A stretch of 64,000 bases of DNA from JADJPO01 sp963825645. Lineage in GTDB: Bacteria; Actinomycetota; Actinomycetes; Actinomycetales; Kineosporiaceae. The notes below the pieces were generated by a model that had not been told where the DNA came from, did no database searches, and was given only the letters and a program-made list of their open reading frames with translations. Both the position numbers and the translations under genes were made by a program. The stretch spans positions 310,001 to 374,000 of the forward strand of contig CAWGTT010000002.1 in the NCBI GenBank assembly GCA_963825645.1, given 5' to 3'. Positions within the stretch are counted from its first letter, which is position 1; every line of letters starts with the position of its first letter. Shown in pieces: positions 1 to 8,406 of this stretch.

Positions 1-1
1 G

Positions 2-703
2 GGTTATCGCCGGGTGCACGGTGAGCTGGCTGGGCTCGGCTACCAGGTCGCCCCGTCGACGGTGTGGTCGATCCTGCGCTCTGCGGGTCTGGACCCGGCA
101 CCGCGACGCTCGGGCCCGACCTGGCAGGAGTTCCTCAAGGCCCAGGCCGAGGGCATCGTGGCGTGCGACTTCTTCCACGTCGAGACCATCACTCTGCAGC
201 GGCTCTACGTGTTCTTCGCTGTCGAGCACGCCACTCGCCGGGTCCGGATCCTCGGTGTCACGGCGCACCCGACCGGGGCCTGGGTGACTCAACAGGCCCG
301 CAACCTGCTGATGGACTTCGACGACGCCGGCCGCCGCTTGAGGTTCCTGATCCGGGACCGGGACACCAAGTACACGGAGGCGTTCGATGCCGTCTTCGCC
401 GGAGCGGGCGCGGATGTGATCAAGATCCCGGTCCGGGCGCCTCGCGCGAACGCGATCTGTGAGCGGTTCGTGGGCAGTGTCCGCCGCGAGCTGCTCGACC
501 GGATCCTGATCGTCAACGCGGCTCACGCCAGGGCTGCCCTGGGCGAGTACGAGACTCACTTCAACGCCCACCGGCCCCACCGTGCCCTGGGCCAGGCCGC
601 ACCGCTGCGACCGCTCCCGCCAGTGGCAGCGGACCCGACGGCCACGGTCGTCCGGCATGATCGCCTCGGCGGCCTGCTCCACGAATACGCGCAGGTCGCA
701 TAG
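2..703 (+). CDS. IS transposase, integrase-core (rve) domain, 5' end outside window
   Basis: This is the C-terminal part of a DDE transposase of the IS3/IS481-like superfamily; the reading frame is open to the window edge, so the N-terminus lies outside. The end of the helix-turn-helix linker is visible (HGELAGLGY, STVWSILR), followed by the rve catalytic core: the ACDFF segment carries the first Asp, LIRDRDTKY the second Asp, and CERFVGSVRRE the Glu. The C-terminal HFNAHRPHRALGQ motif is typical of the family. A decayed relative of the same element is at 28.8-29.45 kb, and N-terminal fragments of the same family occur near 30.6, 40.9 and 53.0 kb. The element abuts and appears to truncate the kinase gene that follows. 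Confidence 0.9.
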   Translation, partial: GYRRVHGELAGLGYQVAPSTVWSILRSAGLDPAPRRSGPTWQEFLKAQAEGIVACDFFHVETITLQRLYVFFAVEHATRRVRILGVTAHPTGAWVTQQARNLLMDFDDAGRRLRFLIRDRDTKYTEAFDAVFAGAGADVIKIPVRAPRANAICERFVGSVRRELLDRILIVNAAHARAALGEYETHFNAHRPHRALGQAAPLRPLPPVAADPTATVVRHDRLGGLLHEYAQVA

Positions 704-707
704 CTGA

Positions 708-730
708 TGCAGGGTTTTCGGCACCCACAC
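708..730 (+). repeat. Terminal sequence of the IS3/IS481-like element (copy 1 of 3)
   Basis: A 23-bp sequence just past the transposase stop has close copies at 28759-28781 (inverted) and 30827-30849. The common form is TGCAGAGTTTCTGGCACCCA followed by CA. All three lie at the boundary between IS material and unrelated sequence: a kinase, an IS remnant and a PadR gene. It is therefore most simply the 3' terminus of this IS family. The exact last base is not determined. Confidence 0.6.
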
Positions 731-752
731 GGGTCTTCTCGCAGGCGGAACT

Positions 753-1809
753 GTGCTGCGGCTGGCCGGTCGACCCGGGCCCGGCTCGCTGGCGGCGCAA
801 CGCGCCTTACCGGCGGCCGCGGTCCTGCTCGTAGCAGCCGTCACCGTGGTCGCCGAGCTCCGGGTGCTGCGCACTCGAGCCGCGACGAGCCGGGTGGTTG
901 CGGGACTGTCGGCACCGGACTCGGCTCTGGTGACCCGCCGCAGCGGGGTGACGGACGTCCTGTTCGCCGTCCCGGGGACGTCGCGCTGGGTCACCGCGGC
1001 AGGTACCGACGTGATCCCCCGAGACGCCCCACACCTGGTCGTGTCCGACGCCGGTGTCCCCGCGGTCAGGCTGCAGCTGTCCGACGCCGCCGACGAGGCG
1101 GCCGTCGTGGCCGCGCTCACCCCAGCCAACCGGATGGCCCTACGGAACGCGCAGCTCACCGCCGCGGTCAGGGCGCGGCTGGCCGAGGTGCGGGCGTCGC
1201 GGCGACGGATCGTCGCCACGTCGGACGCCGAACGCCGTCGGATCGAGCGGGACCTGCACGACGGCGCCCAGCAGCGCCTGGTCGGCGTCGCGCTGCACCT
1301 GCAGGTCGCGCTGGCACGGGTGCAGCCACCGGGCGCCGAGGTTCTCCGTGAGGCCGAAGGCCAGGTCCGTCAGGCACTGGTGCGGTTGCGTCGCCTGGCG
1401 CACGGCGTCCAGCCCGACCTCGCGGAGGACGGCCTGCCGACCGCGCTGGACGAGCTCGCCGCAGGATCACCGGCGCCGCTGACGGTGGACGTCCAGGTCG
1501 GCCGGGACCTGGACGCCGAGACCGCGACGGCTGTTTACGTCGCGATCGCCGACGCGGTCCGCGGCGTTCCTGCCGACGTGCTGCCGGCGGGGTCCTCGAT
1601 GTCGGCCCGGGTGCGTGACAAGGACGGCGACGTGACCATGGCGCTGAGCATCCCCACCGGGTCATCCGCCTCCGGGGAGGACACGGCGGCAGGTCTGCGC
1701 ACCGCGCTGAGCGAGGCCCCCGACCGGCTGGCCGCAGGGTGGCACGCTGTCGATCACCGTCGGCGAGAGCGGCGTGGACGTGACGGCAGTGATCCCGTGC
1801 GAGTCGTAG
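753..1809 (+). pseudogene. Sensor histidine kinase, 5'-truncated and frameshifted (His present, ATPase degenerate)
   Basis: This is a NarL-partner (HisKA_3) kinase. Only one hydrophobic segment (LPAAAVLLVAAVTVVAEL) remains at the N-terminus because the IS element ends at about 731. The DHp H-box RDLHDGAQQRL is intact (His codon 1257-1259). The ATPase domain is not: the position of the N-box Asn is Gly (VAIADAVRGV) and no DxGxG G1 box is found. At GGG 1737-1739 the frame changes; in the other frame the expected kinase end (GGTLSITVGESG then VIPCES) runs to a stop at 1807-1809, overlapping the regulator start. Without the shift, the kinase reads straight through into the regulator as a single 562-residue chain. 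A one-base homopolymer indel, real or a sequencing error, is the simplest reading. Confidence 0.75.
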
Positions 1810-2441
1810 TCGCCGACGACGTGATGCTGGTGCGGTCCGGCCTGGCCCGACTGCTGGGGGATGCCGGGGTCGACGTGGTGGCCGAGGCCGCCGACGCTGA
1901 GGCGCTGCTACGAGCCGTCGCTATGGATGCTCCGGACGTCGCGATCGTCGACATCCGGATGCCGCCGACGCACACCGACGAGGGGTTGGTGGCGGCGCGG
2001 CAGATCCGTGAGCTGCACCCCGGCACCGCGGGCGTCCTGCTCAGCCAGTACCTGCAGATCCGCTATGCCGAGCGACTGCTCGCCGACCAGCCAGGCGGGG
2101 TGGGATACCTTCTCAAAGAACGGGTCTCAGACATCGCGGTGCTGGTCGATGCGCTGCGCCGGGTGACCGAGGGCGAGTGCGTGATCGACCCGACGATCGT
2201 GGCCCGACTGATGCGTCGCCGGCGTGCGGACTCCCCGCTGACCCGGCTGACCTCCCGCGAGCACGAGATCCTGGCGCTGATGGCGCAGGGCAGGTCCAAC
2301 GCGGGCATCGCCGGTGAGCTCGGGATCAGCGAGCGCACCGTCGAGGCCGCGTGCGCACAGGTGTTCCGCAAGCTCGACCTGGAGCCCTCGCCGGACCTGA
2401 ACCGGCGGGTGCTCGCCGTGCTGGAGCTGCTGCGCAGCTGA
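1797..2441 (+). CDS. NarL/LuxR-family response regulator (partner of the truncated kinase)
   Basis: A 214-residue regulator with an N-terminal receiver and a C-terminal LuxR-type helix-turn-helix. The receiver has the acidic pair (VVADD), the phospho-acceptor Asp in VDIRMPP, a Ser at the switch position (VLLSQY) and the conserved Lys in YLLKERV. The HTH begins LTSREHEILALMAQGRSN and continues GISERTVEAACAQVFRKL; the AAC stretch is unusual where KHVS-type residues are common. The GTG start at 1797 overlaps the shifted kinase stop by 13 bases, the usual translational coupling of a kinase/regulator pair. It is closely related to the regulators at 11185 and 15107, so it probably belongs to the same sensory family. 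Confidence 0.88.
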   Translation: MRVVVADDVMLVRSGLARLLGDAGVDVVAEAADAEALLRAVAMDAPDVAIVDIRMPPTHTDEGLVAARQIRELHPGTAGVLLSQYLQIRYAERLLADQPGGVGYLLKERVSDIAVLVDALRRVTEGECVIDPTIVARLMRRRRADSPLTRLTSREHEILALMAQGRSNAGIAGELGISERTVEAACAQVFRKLDLEPSPDLNRRVLAVLELLRS

Positions 2442-2582
2442 ATGTTGTGAGGGCGGGTGACCGGGGAGGAGCACCACGGCCGGATCCTCACTTGGTGCAG
2501 GCCGCCGGCGCAACCCACCTGCGCTGGGTGGGGTGACCGTCAAACGCGGACCTGGGTGGCACACATGGGTCGGCGGCTACCC

Positions 2583-2658
2583 GGCCTTCGCGGGCGTTGG
2601 CGTTCAGCTGCTCCACGGCGCCCGGTGCGGGAATGCGGCCTTCGCGGGCGTTGGCGTT
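2583..2658. repeat. Direct repeat of 22 bp, 54 bp apart
   Basis: The sequence GGCCTTCGCGGGCGTTGGCG (plus TT) occurs at 2583 and again at 2637, in the same codon phase on the minus strand. The 2637 copy encodes the PTPAKA segment of the small protein that starts at 2843. The 2583 copy lies just beyond that gene's stop codon but would encode the same peptide, as if the gene had been shortened by a stop between the repeats. The rest of 2442-2600 shows no gene I can support. Confidence 0.6.
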
Positions 2659-2843
2659 GGGGGTTGCTGCGCAACTGGCGCGCGGGCGACCGGTTCGTGG
2701 GACTGCGCCGCGACGGTCACGCCGGTAACGCCGGCCATCGCGATCGCAACGGCGAGAACGAGTGATCTGACGGTCAGGCGGCGGCGCGCTGTGGACGTCT
2801 GAGCGTCGGCAGCCTTGGGTGGGGGTCTGGTCTCAACGGACAT
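2604..2843 (-). CDS. Small membrane-anchored or secreted protein, unknown function
   Basis: A 79-residue protein starting MSVETRPPPK. The start is chosen for a clear AGGAG about 6 bases upstream. After about 25 polar residues there is one hydrophobic helix (VRSLVLAVAIAMAGVTGVTV), followed by a Pro/Ala-rich tail containing TPTPAKAAF. This is consistent with an N-in single-pass protein or an uncleaved signal. No family is recognised. It stands alone between the RR at 2441 and the TolB-like gene and points away from the RR. Confidence 0.5.
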   Translation of the reverse strand: MSVETRPPPKAADAQTSTARRRLTVRSLVLAVAIAMAGVTGVTVAAQSHEPVARAPVAQQPPTPTPAKAAFPHRAPWSS

Positions 2844-3084
2844 GGTCGGCTCCTGGAGGATGCGGGTGAAGGTGCTCGACACGATGAGGCTAGGTCGACC
2901 AGGAAGGTCGCAGAACCGTGCTGACCCGGACCTTCGTGTCGAGTCAATGAGGGTTTTCCCCAAGGGATTTGGGGGTTCTCTCCGTGTGGGTACTAGCTAA
3001 CGTTCCCGCATGCGCGCCGTCGACACATCGGGATGCGCCCGGACCTGCGGTCGGGGGCCGCCCTGACGGAGCACCACGACTGAG

Positions 3085-3124
3085 CCGGGCCGGGGCATCA
3101 GCGGATGCTGATGCCCCGGCCCGG
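3085..3124 (-). terminator. Perfect 18-bp hairpin terminator of the long minus-strand gene string
   Basis: CCGGGCCGGGGCATCAGC (3085-3102) is an exact reverse complement of 3107-3124 with a 4-base loop. It lies 30 bases past the stop of the TolB-like gene (3154), which is the last gene of the string running down from 17472. There is no U tract, which is common for actinobacterial terminators. Confidence 0.8.
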
Positions 3125-3153
3125 GTCAGTTCGGTTGGGCTGAGGGGATCGGA

Positions 3154-4203
3154 TCAGTCGTCCGGGTCCGGCCCCCAATCGGGATAGCTGTCGTACAGCT
3201 GAGTGCGGGTGAGGTTGCGGATGCGCGTGCCGTCGGCCTTCATCACCATGACGTCGGCGTTCACGCCGCCGGTCTCCGGGCGCCGCCCCGCCGTGATGAA
3301 CCGTCCGTCCGGGGAGTACGACGAGCCGAGGTACTGCGGGTTGCCGCCGGTGGCGAAGGTCAGCTGACGCAGTCCGGTGCCGTTCGGGCGGATGGTGAAC
3401 AGGTTCGGCGAGACGTCCGACGGGTTGTCCAGGTTGTCGTGGAACAGGATCCGCCTGCCGTCCGGCGACCAGTCCGGGGTGTCCCCGGCACGCATCGGCC
3501 ACGGAGTCACCTGGTGCTCCCGACCGGTGCGCAGGTCGAGGACGAACAGAGCGACGCCGTCCGCCGGCCGGGCGTCGCGGACGTTGTTGCGCTGGAACAC
3601 GATCCGCCTGCCGTCGGGTGAGAACTGGGGGTTGCTGTCCTCGCCCTGCGAAGGTCGGCTGAGCTGGGTCACCGCGTGGATCCCGGTTCCGTCGGCTTTC
3701 ATGATGGCGATGCCGACGTTCTCGATCAGGTCGTCGACGACCGGCCCGGACGCCCGCTCGAAGGCGATCTTCCGGCCGTCCGGCGACCACGCGGGCGAGC
3801 CGCTGCACGTGCCACCGTTGCCACAGCCCAGACCGGGGGCGTTGTGGGTGAGCTGGCGTAGGTGCGTGCCTTCGGCGTTGACGACGAAGACCTCGTTGGA
3901 GCAGACGTCGCCGCAGTCGACCTGCTCGCGCTCGAAGGCGATCCTCCGCCCGTCCGGAGAGTAGTCGGGGTTCCGGTCCACGAAACCCGGTGCCGGGTGG
4001 GTGATCTGACGCTCGCCACGTCCGTTGGGTTTGATCGTGAAGACCGCGCCCCAGGTGCGTTCCTCGTTGAGGAAGCGGCGGAAGGCGATCCGCCCGTTAT
4101 CGTTCCTGAAGGTCGCCTGCGCGGGTAGGACGGTAACGGTGACCATGGCGATCACCACGGCCGACACCAGTGCCGTCCGGCGGCCGAACTGAGCATGTCT
4201 CAT
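3154..4203 (-). CDS. Secreted TolB-like beta-propeller protein (PD40 repeats)
   Basis: A 349-residue protein. Residues about 8-32 form a signal peptide (ALVSAVVIAMVTVTVLPAQA) that is probably cleaved after AQA. The mature part has at least five PD40 blades marked by the SPDGRRI motif (YSPDGRRIAF, WSPDGRKIAF, FSPDGRRIVF, WSPDGRRILF, YSPDGRFI), alternating with strands such as MKADGT. Such propellers bind proteins or ligands outside the membrane; there is no enzymatic signature. An AGGAGG lies directly before the ATG. It follows the S33-type hydrolase gene after 23 bases and precedes a strong hairpin, so it is the last gene of that transcription unit. The signal end resembles that of the hydrolase (TLPAQA / VLPAQA). 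Confidence 0.85.
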   Translation of the reverse strand: MRHAQFGRRTALVSAVVIAMVTVTVLPAQATFRNDNGRIAFRRFLNEERTWGAVFTIKPNGRGERQITHPAPGFVDRNPDYSPDGRRIAFEREQVDCGDVCSNEVFVVNAEGTHLRQLTHNAPGLGCGNGGTCSGSPAWSPDGRKIAFERASGPVVDDLIENVGIAIMKADGTGIHAVTQLSRPSQGEDSNPQFSPDGRRIVFQRNNVRDARPADGVALFVLDLRTGREHQVTPWPMRAGDTPDWSPDGRRILFHDNLDNPSDVSPNLFTIRPNGTGLRQLTFATGGNPQYLGSSYSPDGRFITAGRRPETGGVNADVMVMKADGTRIRNLTRTQLYDSYPDWGPDPDD

Positions 4204-4226
4204 GACTCCTCCTGGGTCTATCGCGG

Positions 4227-6347
4227 TCAGTTTGCGGCGACGGTGACGTTGACGGGCCGGCCGCCGATGGACCCGGTGACGGTGAAGTCGGCGAAGGGAC
4301 CCCCGAACCCGGTCTGCCCGTCACCGATGAGGGCGCCGGCCGCTCCGTTCGGCGCGCTCACGGCGACCTCGAAGTGAAGCTTGTTCCCGTCGTAGCCCCA
4401 CGTCGTGCCGCCGGTGGCGGCGACGTCCCCCGTGAACCGAGCCTGGTGAAGCTGGATCACCCCGTGGTCGGCGGACGAGTCGTAGTCGAAGTCGAACGCG
4501 CCACCGCGCAGCCCGACGCCGCTGCCGACGGCACCGGGGATGCGGAAGCTGCGCAGCCACGCGTCGAGCACCGTGCGGGTCGCCACGGTGGCCACCTTGC
4601 GGTCCAGTGGCAGCGAATGGTCACCGGGCAGTGGCGTGGCGGGTATGGCCTTCGCCACCGCAGCCGGGAACGCGGGGACCGCCGGGGCGACGTATGCAGG
4701 CTCGGAGCAGGTGCCTTGCACCCCGCCGGGGGTGAGCACGAACTGTCGCGCAACGACACGCGCGCAGTCGCTCCAACCGGCCGCCGGGTGGCCGGCTCCC
4801 GCGACGTCCAGGAAGAGAGCTCGAGGGAAGGTGGCCAGCAGGGCGCGGGTGTTCTCGGTCGGCACGACGGTGTCGAGGTCCCCGCTGAGGATGAGGGTCG
4901 GCACGCCGGTCACCGTCGCGCTGGGTGGCACGGCCGGGGTGAACCGGTCGGGGGCCGGCCAGTACAGGCAGGAATCGGGGATCCAGAACGCAGTCCAGGC
5001 CTGCTTGGAGAACGGTGCGAAGGCGGCTGCGGGAAGGGCGGCCAGCGCGCGCCGGTACTTGGCTTGGCGCACCGGTACCGGGTCGCTGCGATCCCAGACG
5101 AAGTCCTCGTCGTTGCAGAACGCGGCCGCGTTGTCGCCGGAGGAGTACTCGGCGGGGTCGCCCTCGCTCTCGGGGTCGGTCACCGTCTCCGCGGCGAGGC
5201 GGAGCAGCGGGCGCGGGTCTCCCGCGGCCAACGCCTCGTCGGCGGCGGGCAGTTCGCCGAGGTTGAGCAACCCGTTGGCGGCGACCTGGGTCAACATAAC
5301 CTCGTCCAGATGCACCTGCCGTGGCTGCCCGACGGCGTCCAGCGCGGTGCCGCCTCTCGGGTGACGGCGCAGCCGCTGCGCCAGGTCGGCCAGAGCCTTG
5401 GCGGCCTGCGGTTGGGCGGCCGCGCACGCGGGGGCCCGTCGACAGGTCAGGGTGAGGGCGCGGACCAGGGAGGTGCCGCCGTCCAGGCCCCAGCCCCAGA
5501 CGTGCGCCGGGTCGTTGACCGGTAGACCGGCGTCGGCGACGATCGCGCGCAGTCGGTGCGGGAACCGGGCGGCGTAGGCCTGGATGTCCACCGTCCCGTA
5601 CGACTGTGCGTAGTACGTGAGCTGCGGGTAGCCCAGCGCCCGGCGGACGTCCTCGATGTCCAGGGCCACGTCCCCGCTGCCGTAGCGGTCGGCGTCGGCA
5701 CCGAGCTGCCTCCCGCACTCCCCGACGGCAGCCACGAACGCGTCGCGGCCGAGCGCGTGGGCACCTGCTTGCAGGGCCGGGCAGTCGATCGGGGCCGAGG
5801 TCCCGGTCCCCCGGTTGTCGATCAGCAGCAGGTCGCGCTGGTCGGTGAGGGGCTCGAACTGGAACAGCCGGAACCCACGGCCTGCCGTGTCGGCATAGCC
5901 CGGGCCACCGTCGCTGACCAGAAGTGCGTCCTGGGCTGTGGATGCCGGGTCGGTGTGCGGGAAGACGGTGAACCCGATCGTGATCGACCGGCCGGCGGGG
6001 TGGGCACGGTCCACAGGTACCTGGATCGAGCCGCACAGCCAGGCCGGGTCGTCCGCACACGGGGTGAGTGGGACGCTCGGTCGGGTTGCCAGCATCGCGT
6101 CGGACGCCCGGCGCGCGGACCGTGCCCCTGGTTGGCTGCTCCCGAAGGCGCGGCCATGGACGACCGTCCCGTCCCTGGAATGGTTCTCTCGCGCCGACCC
6201 GCCCGGGTCGGCGGACAACGTCGCCTGCGCCGGGAGGGTGGTGGCCGTGGCGGCGGCGATGGCGACGGCGACCGCAGGCAGGAGCCGTCGCAGCGGGCGG
6301 GCGGGTCCGCGGAGGCAGGAGCGGTTGTCGCTGGCGCATCTGATCAT
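4227..6347 (-). CDS. Secreted alpha/beta-hydrolase, S33 / TAP-like peptidase family, with extra C-terminal domain
   Basis: A 706-residue exported hydrolase resembling actinobacterial tripeptidyl/prolyl aminopeptidases. The signal peptide is around residues 20-42 and ends LPAQA. The hydrolase fold shows the oxyanion GGPG motif (147-150), DNRGTGTS (177-184), the nucleophile elbow AQSYG (Ser249), the acid in LSGDLDTVVP and the His in GAGHPAAG, so the triad is complete. A cysteine-containing TAP-like C-terminal region follows. The last ~120 residues (DFDYDSSADHG, ATGGTTWGYDG, GSIGGRPVNVTV) form an extra beta-rich domain not usual in the family. The start has GAGGAGG 8 bases upstream. A 156-base gap separates it from the upstream binding protein and holds the tandem 16-bp repeats. 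Substrate unknown; peptides are likely. Confidence 0.85.
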   Translation of the reverse strand: MIRCASDNRSCLRGPARPLRRLLPAVAVAIAAATATTLPAQATLSADPGGSARENHSRDGTVVHGRAFGSSQPGARSARRASDAMLATRPSVPLTPCADDPAWLCGSIQVPVDRAHPAGRSITIGFTVFPHTDPASTAQDALLVSDGGPGYADTAGRGFRLFQFEPLTDQRDLLLIDNRGTGTSAPIDCPALQAGAHALGRDAFVAAVGECGRQLGADADRYGSGDVALDIEDVRRALGYPQLTYYAQSYGTVDIQAYAARFPHRLRAIVADAGLPVNDPAHVWGWGLDGGTSLVRALTLTCRRAPACAAAQPQAAKALADLAQRLRRHPRGGTALDAVGQPRQVHLDEVMLTQVAANGLLNLGELPAADEALAAGDPRPLLRLAAETVTDPESEGDPAEYSSGDNAAAFCNDEDFVWDRSDPVPVRQAKYRRALAALPAAAFAPFSKQAWTAFWIPDSCLYWPAPDRFTPAVPPSATVTGVPTLILSGDLDTVVPTENTRALLATFPRALFLDVAGAGHPAAGWSDCARVVARQFVLTPGGVQGTCSEPAYVAPAVPAFPAAVAKAIPATPLPGDHSLPLDRKVATVATRTVLDAWLRSFRIPGAVGSGVGLRGGAFDFDYDSSADHGVIQLHQARFTGDVAATGGTTWGYDGNKLHFEVAVSAPNGAAGALIGDGQTGFGGPFADFTVTGSIGGRPVNVTVAAN

Positions 6348-6426
6348 GGGGTTGCCCTCCTCGTCGGGTGACCTCGGCGGGTCGTCCGGGACGCCTCCAC
6401 TGTCGCCGCCGGCAAGGCCGGTGACA

Positions 6427-6465
6427 TCGGGCCAGGCCCCGACGTCGGGTCAGGGCCACCCCGGA
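6427..6465. promoter_or_regulatory. Tandem 16-bp inverted repeats, candidate operator before the hydrolase gene
   Basis: Two elements start 23 bases apart: TCGGGCCAGGCCCCGA (6427-6442) and TCAGGGCCACCCCGGA (6450-6465). Both fit TCAGGG-N4-CCCTGA with mismatches. A pair with the same 23-base period lies at 11156-11194 and a pair with a 22-base period at 17474-17511. The site is between the binding protein and the hydrolase, 80 bases upstream of the hydrolase start. Binding by the neighbouring response regulators is inferred. Confidence 0.5.
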
Positions 6466-6503
6466 TGCGGGCGACGGCGGGGTCACGAAGCCGTCGCGCG
6501 TGA

Positions 6504-7988
6504 TCAGTCGATGAGCCGCCAGGGCTTGCCGCCGAAGATGTAGGCGAGATCGAGGTCGGTCAGCAGGGTGATCGAGAGCCCCTGCTGTGTGGGCGCCCAC
6601 CGTGCGGCCCACGTTGCCGGGGCGCACTCGCCCGATGGGTAGCGCGTGACGGTGGTGAGGTGGACGACGTCGCCTTCGACGTCGTACCAGCCGTCACACG
6701 TGTTGCCCCCGTAACCGGGTGGGATGTCCGTGCGGGACGGTTTGACGTCGAGGTGCCATCGGCCGGCAGCCACGGTCCAGGTCCAAACCCCGGCATTGGC
6801 GCGCGCATCGGGATCCGTCACCTCGTGGGCACGAAGCTCGTCATAGGTGAGCGTGCAGCGGTACGTGCCTTGCGGCAGTGACCCGGTGCGCCCGGGACCG
6901 GTCAGCGTGGGTGGCGCCGCGACCTGCCCGTCGCCGGTGTGGTACGCGCAGCCCTCCGGCACCACAGGGGGCGCCACGGGGCCCGCGGATCGGGCCAGCG
7001 TCTCGACCCGGGCCAGGGTGCGACCCAGATCCGCATCAGCGCGCAGTCGCGCGTAGACCGGTTCGGCGGCCGACCGCAGGGCCGCCAGTTGTTGCGGGGT
7101 GGCAAAGGCGACCCTGGCGCTGCCCCGGCAGACCGCGGCGATCTGGCCCGCCTGCTGGTCTTTGGCGTGCTCGACCGACCAGGCCGATGCCTCGGCGGCG
7201 GCCTGGCGGATCCAGCCGCGGGAGGCGGGATCCAGCTGGGCGAGCCTGCCCGTGTTGGCGAAGACGACCACGGAACGGGGCCACAGCACGGCGTTCGCGG
7301 TGACGAAGGGCGCGATCGCGTACTGGCTGTTGGTCTCGTAGGTCCACCACATGGTCTCAACGCTGCCCAGCCCGTCGGCTCCCGGTGACCGGGGCTCGGC
7401 GCCCAGCGTCCGCAGCCCCTCGGCTTGGATCGTGGAGGCGAACACGCCGATGGCCAGGCCGTGGAAGTCGTCCGGGGTCAGGAGTGGCTTGGCGGACCCC
7501 GCCGGCATCCGCAGCTCGTCGGCCATCAGCGCGAGCCCGGTCATCCCGAGCGGTGTCAGGCTCTCGAGCAGCTCACCGGCCAGCGGGTCCTTCACCACGG
7601 CCGCCTCCGCGGCGTAGGAGTTGACGAGGAACGGCGCATGCATCGGCTGGAAGGCGTTGATGCCGACGAGATCGAAGGCGCGGGTGCCCGACCAGCCAAG
7701 GTCGGCCGACCCCGCGGCGACGTCGCGGATGAGCCGCGACTCGTCGAACCCACCGCCCCGCCACGCCGACTCCACCCGCACGGTCAGCCGGCCCCCGGAC
7801 AGCTGCTCCACCCGCTCGACGAACCGGGCGACCGCCGGGGCACCCACCAGACCGTCGAGATCGTTGTTGGCCATCACCAGCACCCGGGGTGGCCCCGTGC
7901 CGCCGGACCTGTCCGCCGCCGCAGTGCACCCCGCCGCCAGCACGGCGAGGACACCGCACGCGGCGGCGATCAGCCGACGCGTTGCCAC
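6504..7988 (-). CDS. TRAP/DctP-type solute-binding lipoprotein with C-terminal beta domain (SBP1)
   Basis: A 494-residue lipoprotein. The GTG at 7988 is preferred over the longer frame because it gives a proper lipoprotein signal (RRLIAAACGVLAVLAAGC; lipid Cys at 21). The middle (about 40-340) is a DctP-type binding fold: SGGRLTVRVES, DLGWSGTRAFD, HAPFLVNSYAAE, then ELRMPAG and DDFHGLAIG, with TMWWTYETNSQ near the ligand hinge. The last ~130 residues (GTYRCTLTYDEL, ANAGVWTWTVAAGRWH, CDGWYDVEGD) form a separate domain shared with the other two binding proteins here. No DctQ or DctM permease gene is nearby, so a sensory rather than transport role is inferred. Its start overlaps the end of SBP2 by 19 bases. 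Confidence 0.82.
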   Translation of the reverse strand: MATRRLIAAACGVLAVLAAGCTAAADRSGGTGPPRVLVMANNDLDGLVGAPAVARFVERVEQLSGGRLTVRVESAWRGGGFDESRLIRDVAAGSADLGWSGTRAFDLVGINAFQPMHAPFLVNSYAAEAAVVKDPLAGELLESLTPLGMTGLALMADELRMPAGSAKPLLTPDDFHGLAIGVFASTIQAEGLRTLGAEPRSPGADGLGSVETMWWTYETNSQYAIAPFVTANAVLWPRSVVVFANTGRLAQLDPASRGWIRQAAAEASAWSVEHAKDQQAGQIAAVCRGSARVAFATPQQLAALRSAAEPVYARLRADADLGRTLARVETLARSAGPVAPPVVPEGCAYHTGDGQVAAPPTLTGPGRTGSLPQGTYRCTLTYDELRAHEVTDPDARANAGVWTWTVAAGRWHLDVKPSRTDIPPGYGGNTCDGWYDVEGDVVHLTTVTRYPSGECAPATWAARWAPTQQGLSITLLTDLDLAYIFGGKPWRLID

Positions 7989-8405
7989 GGCTTGCCTGCC
8001 CAGACGTAGGCGAAGTCGGGAACGCTGACCGCAAGCCAGCTGAGCAAGCCTGCCCGGACGGACCAGCGGGCGGACCACGTCGGCGGCGCGCAGTCGCCGT
8101 CCGCGTAGTGGGTCGTGGTGGTGAAGGCGACCGCATCACCCTGGACGTCGTACCAGCCCGCGCACGTCGTGTAGGCCCCCGGCACCGTCACTCCGCTGGC
8201 AGCGGCCTTCCACTCGTAGCTCCACTTGCCGCGACTCATCGTCCAGGTGAACACACCCGCATTGATGCGAGCGTCGTGTTCGGAGAGCCCGTGCGCCACC
8301 AGTTCGTCGTAGGCGAGGTGGTAGCGGTATGCCCCGACCGGGAAGTCACCGGTACGTCCGGGACCGGTCAGCGCCCTCGTTCCCACGGCGATTTGGGTCT
8401 CATCA
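7970..8405 (-). pseudogene. SBP2, C-terminal fragment separated by IS insertion
   Basis: This is the downstream piece of the second binding protein. Its frame is open from the IS end (DETQIAVGTRALTGPGR) through the shared C-terminal domain (GAYRYHLAYDEL, INAGVFTWTMSRGKWS, CAGWYDVQGD) to a stop at 7970. It aligns residue by residue with the last 140 residues of SBP1, including the paired Cys and the YVWAGKPW end. Its N-terminal portion lies on the other side of the IS at 10020-11090. Confidence 0.8.
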
Positions 8406-8406
8406 C

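Noticed and set aside
753..2441. Hybrid histidine kinase-response regulator as a real fused protein
   Set aside because: The correct kinase C-terminus and stop are present in the adjacent frame and overlap the regulator start as in the other pairs here.
4621..6627. A long minus-strand frame (668 residues) parallel to the hydrolase gene
   Set aside because: It overlaps the S33-type hydrolase almost completely in another frame and consists of Arg/Pro/Gly-rich sequence without any motif; typical shadow in GC-rich DNA.
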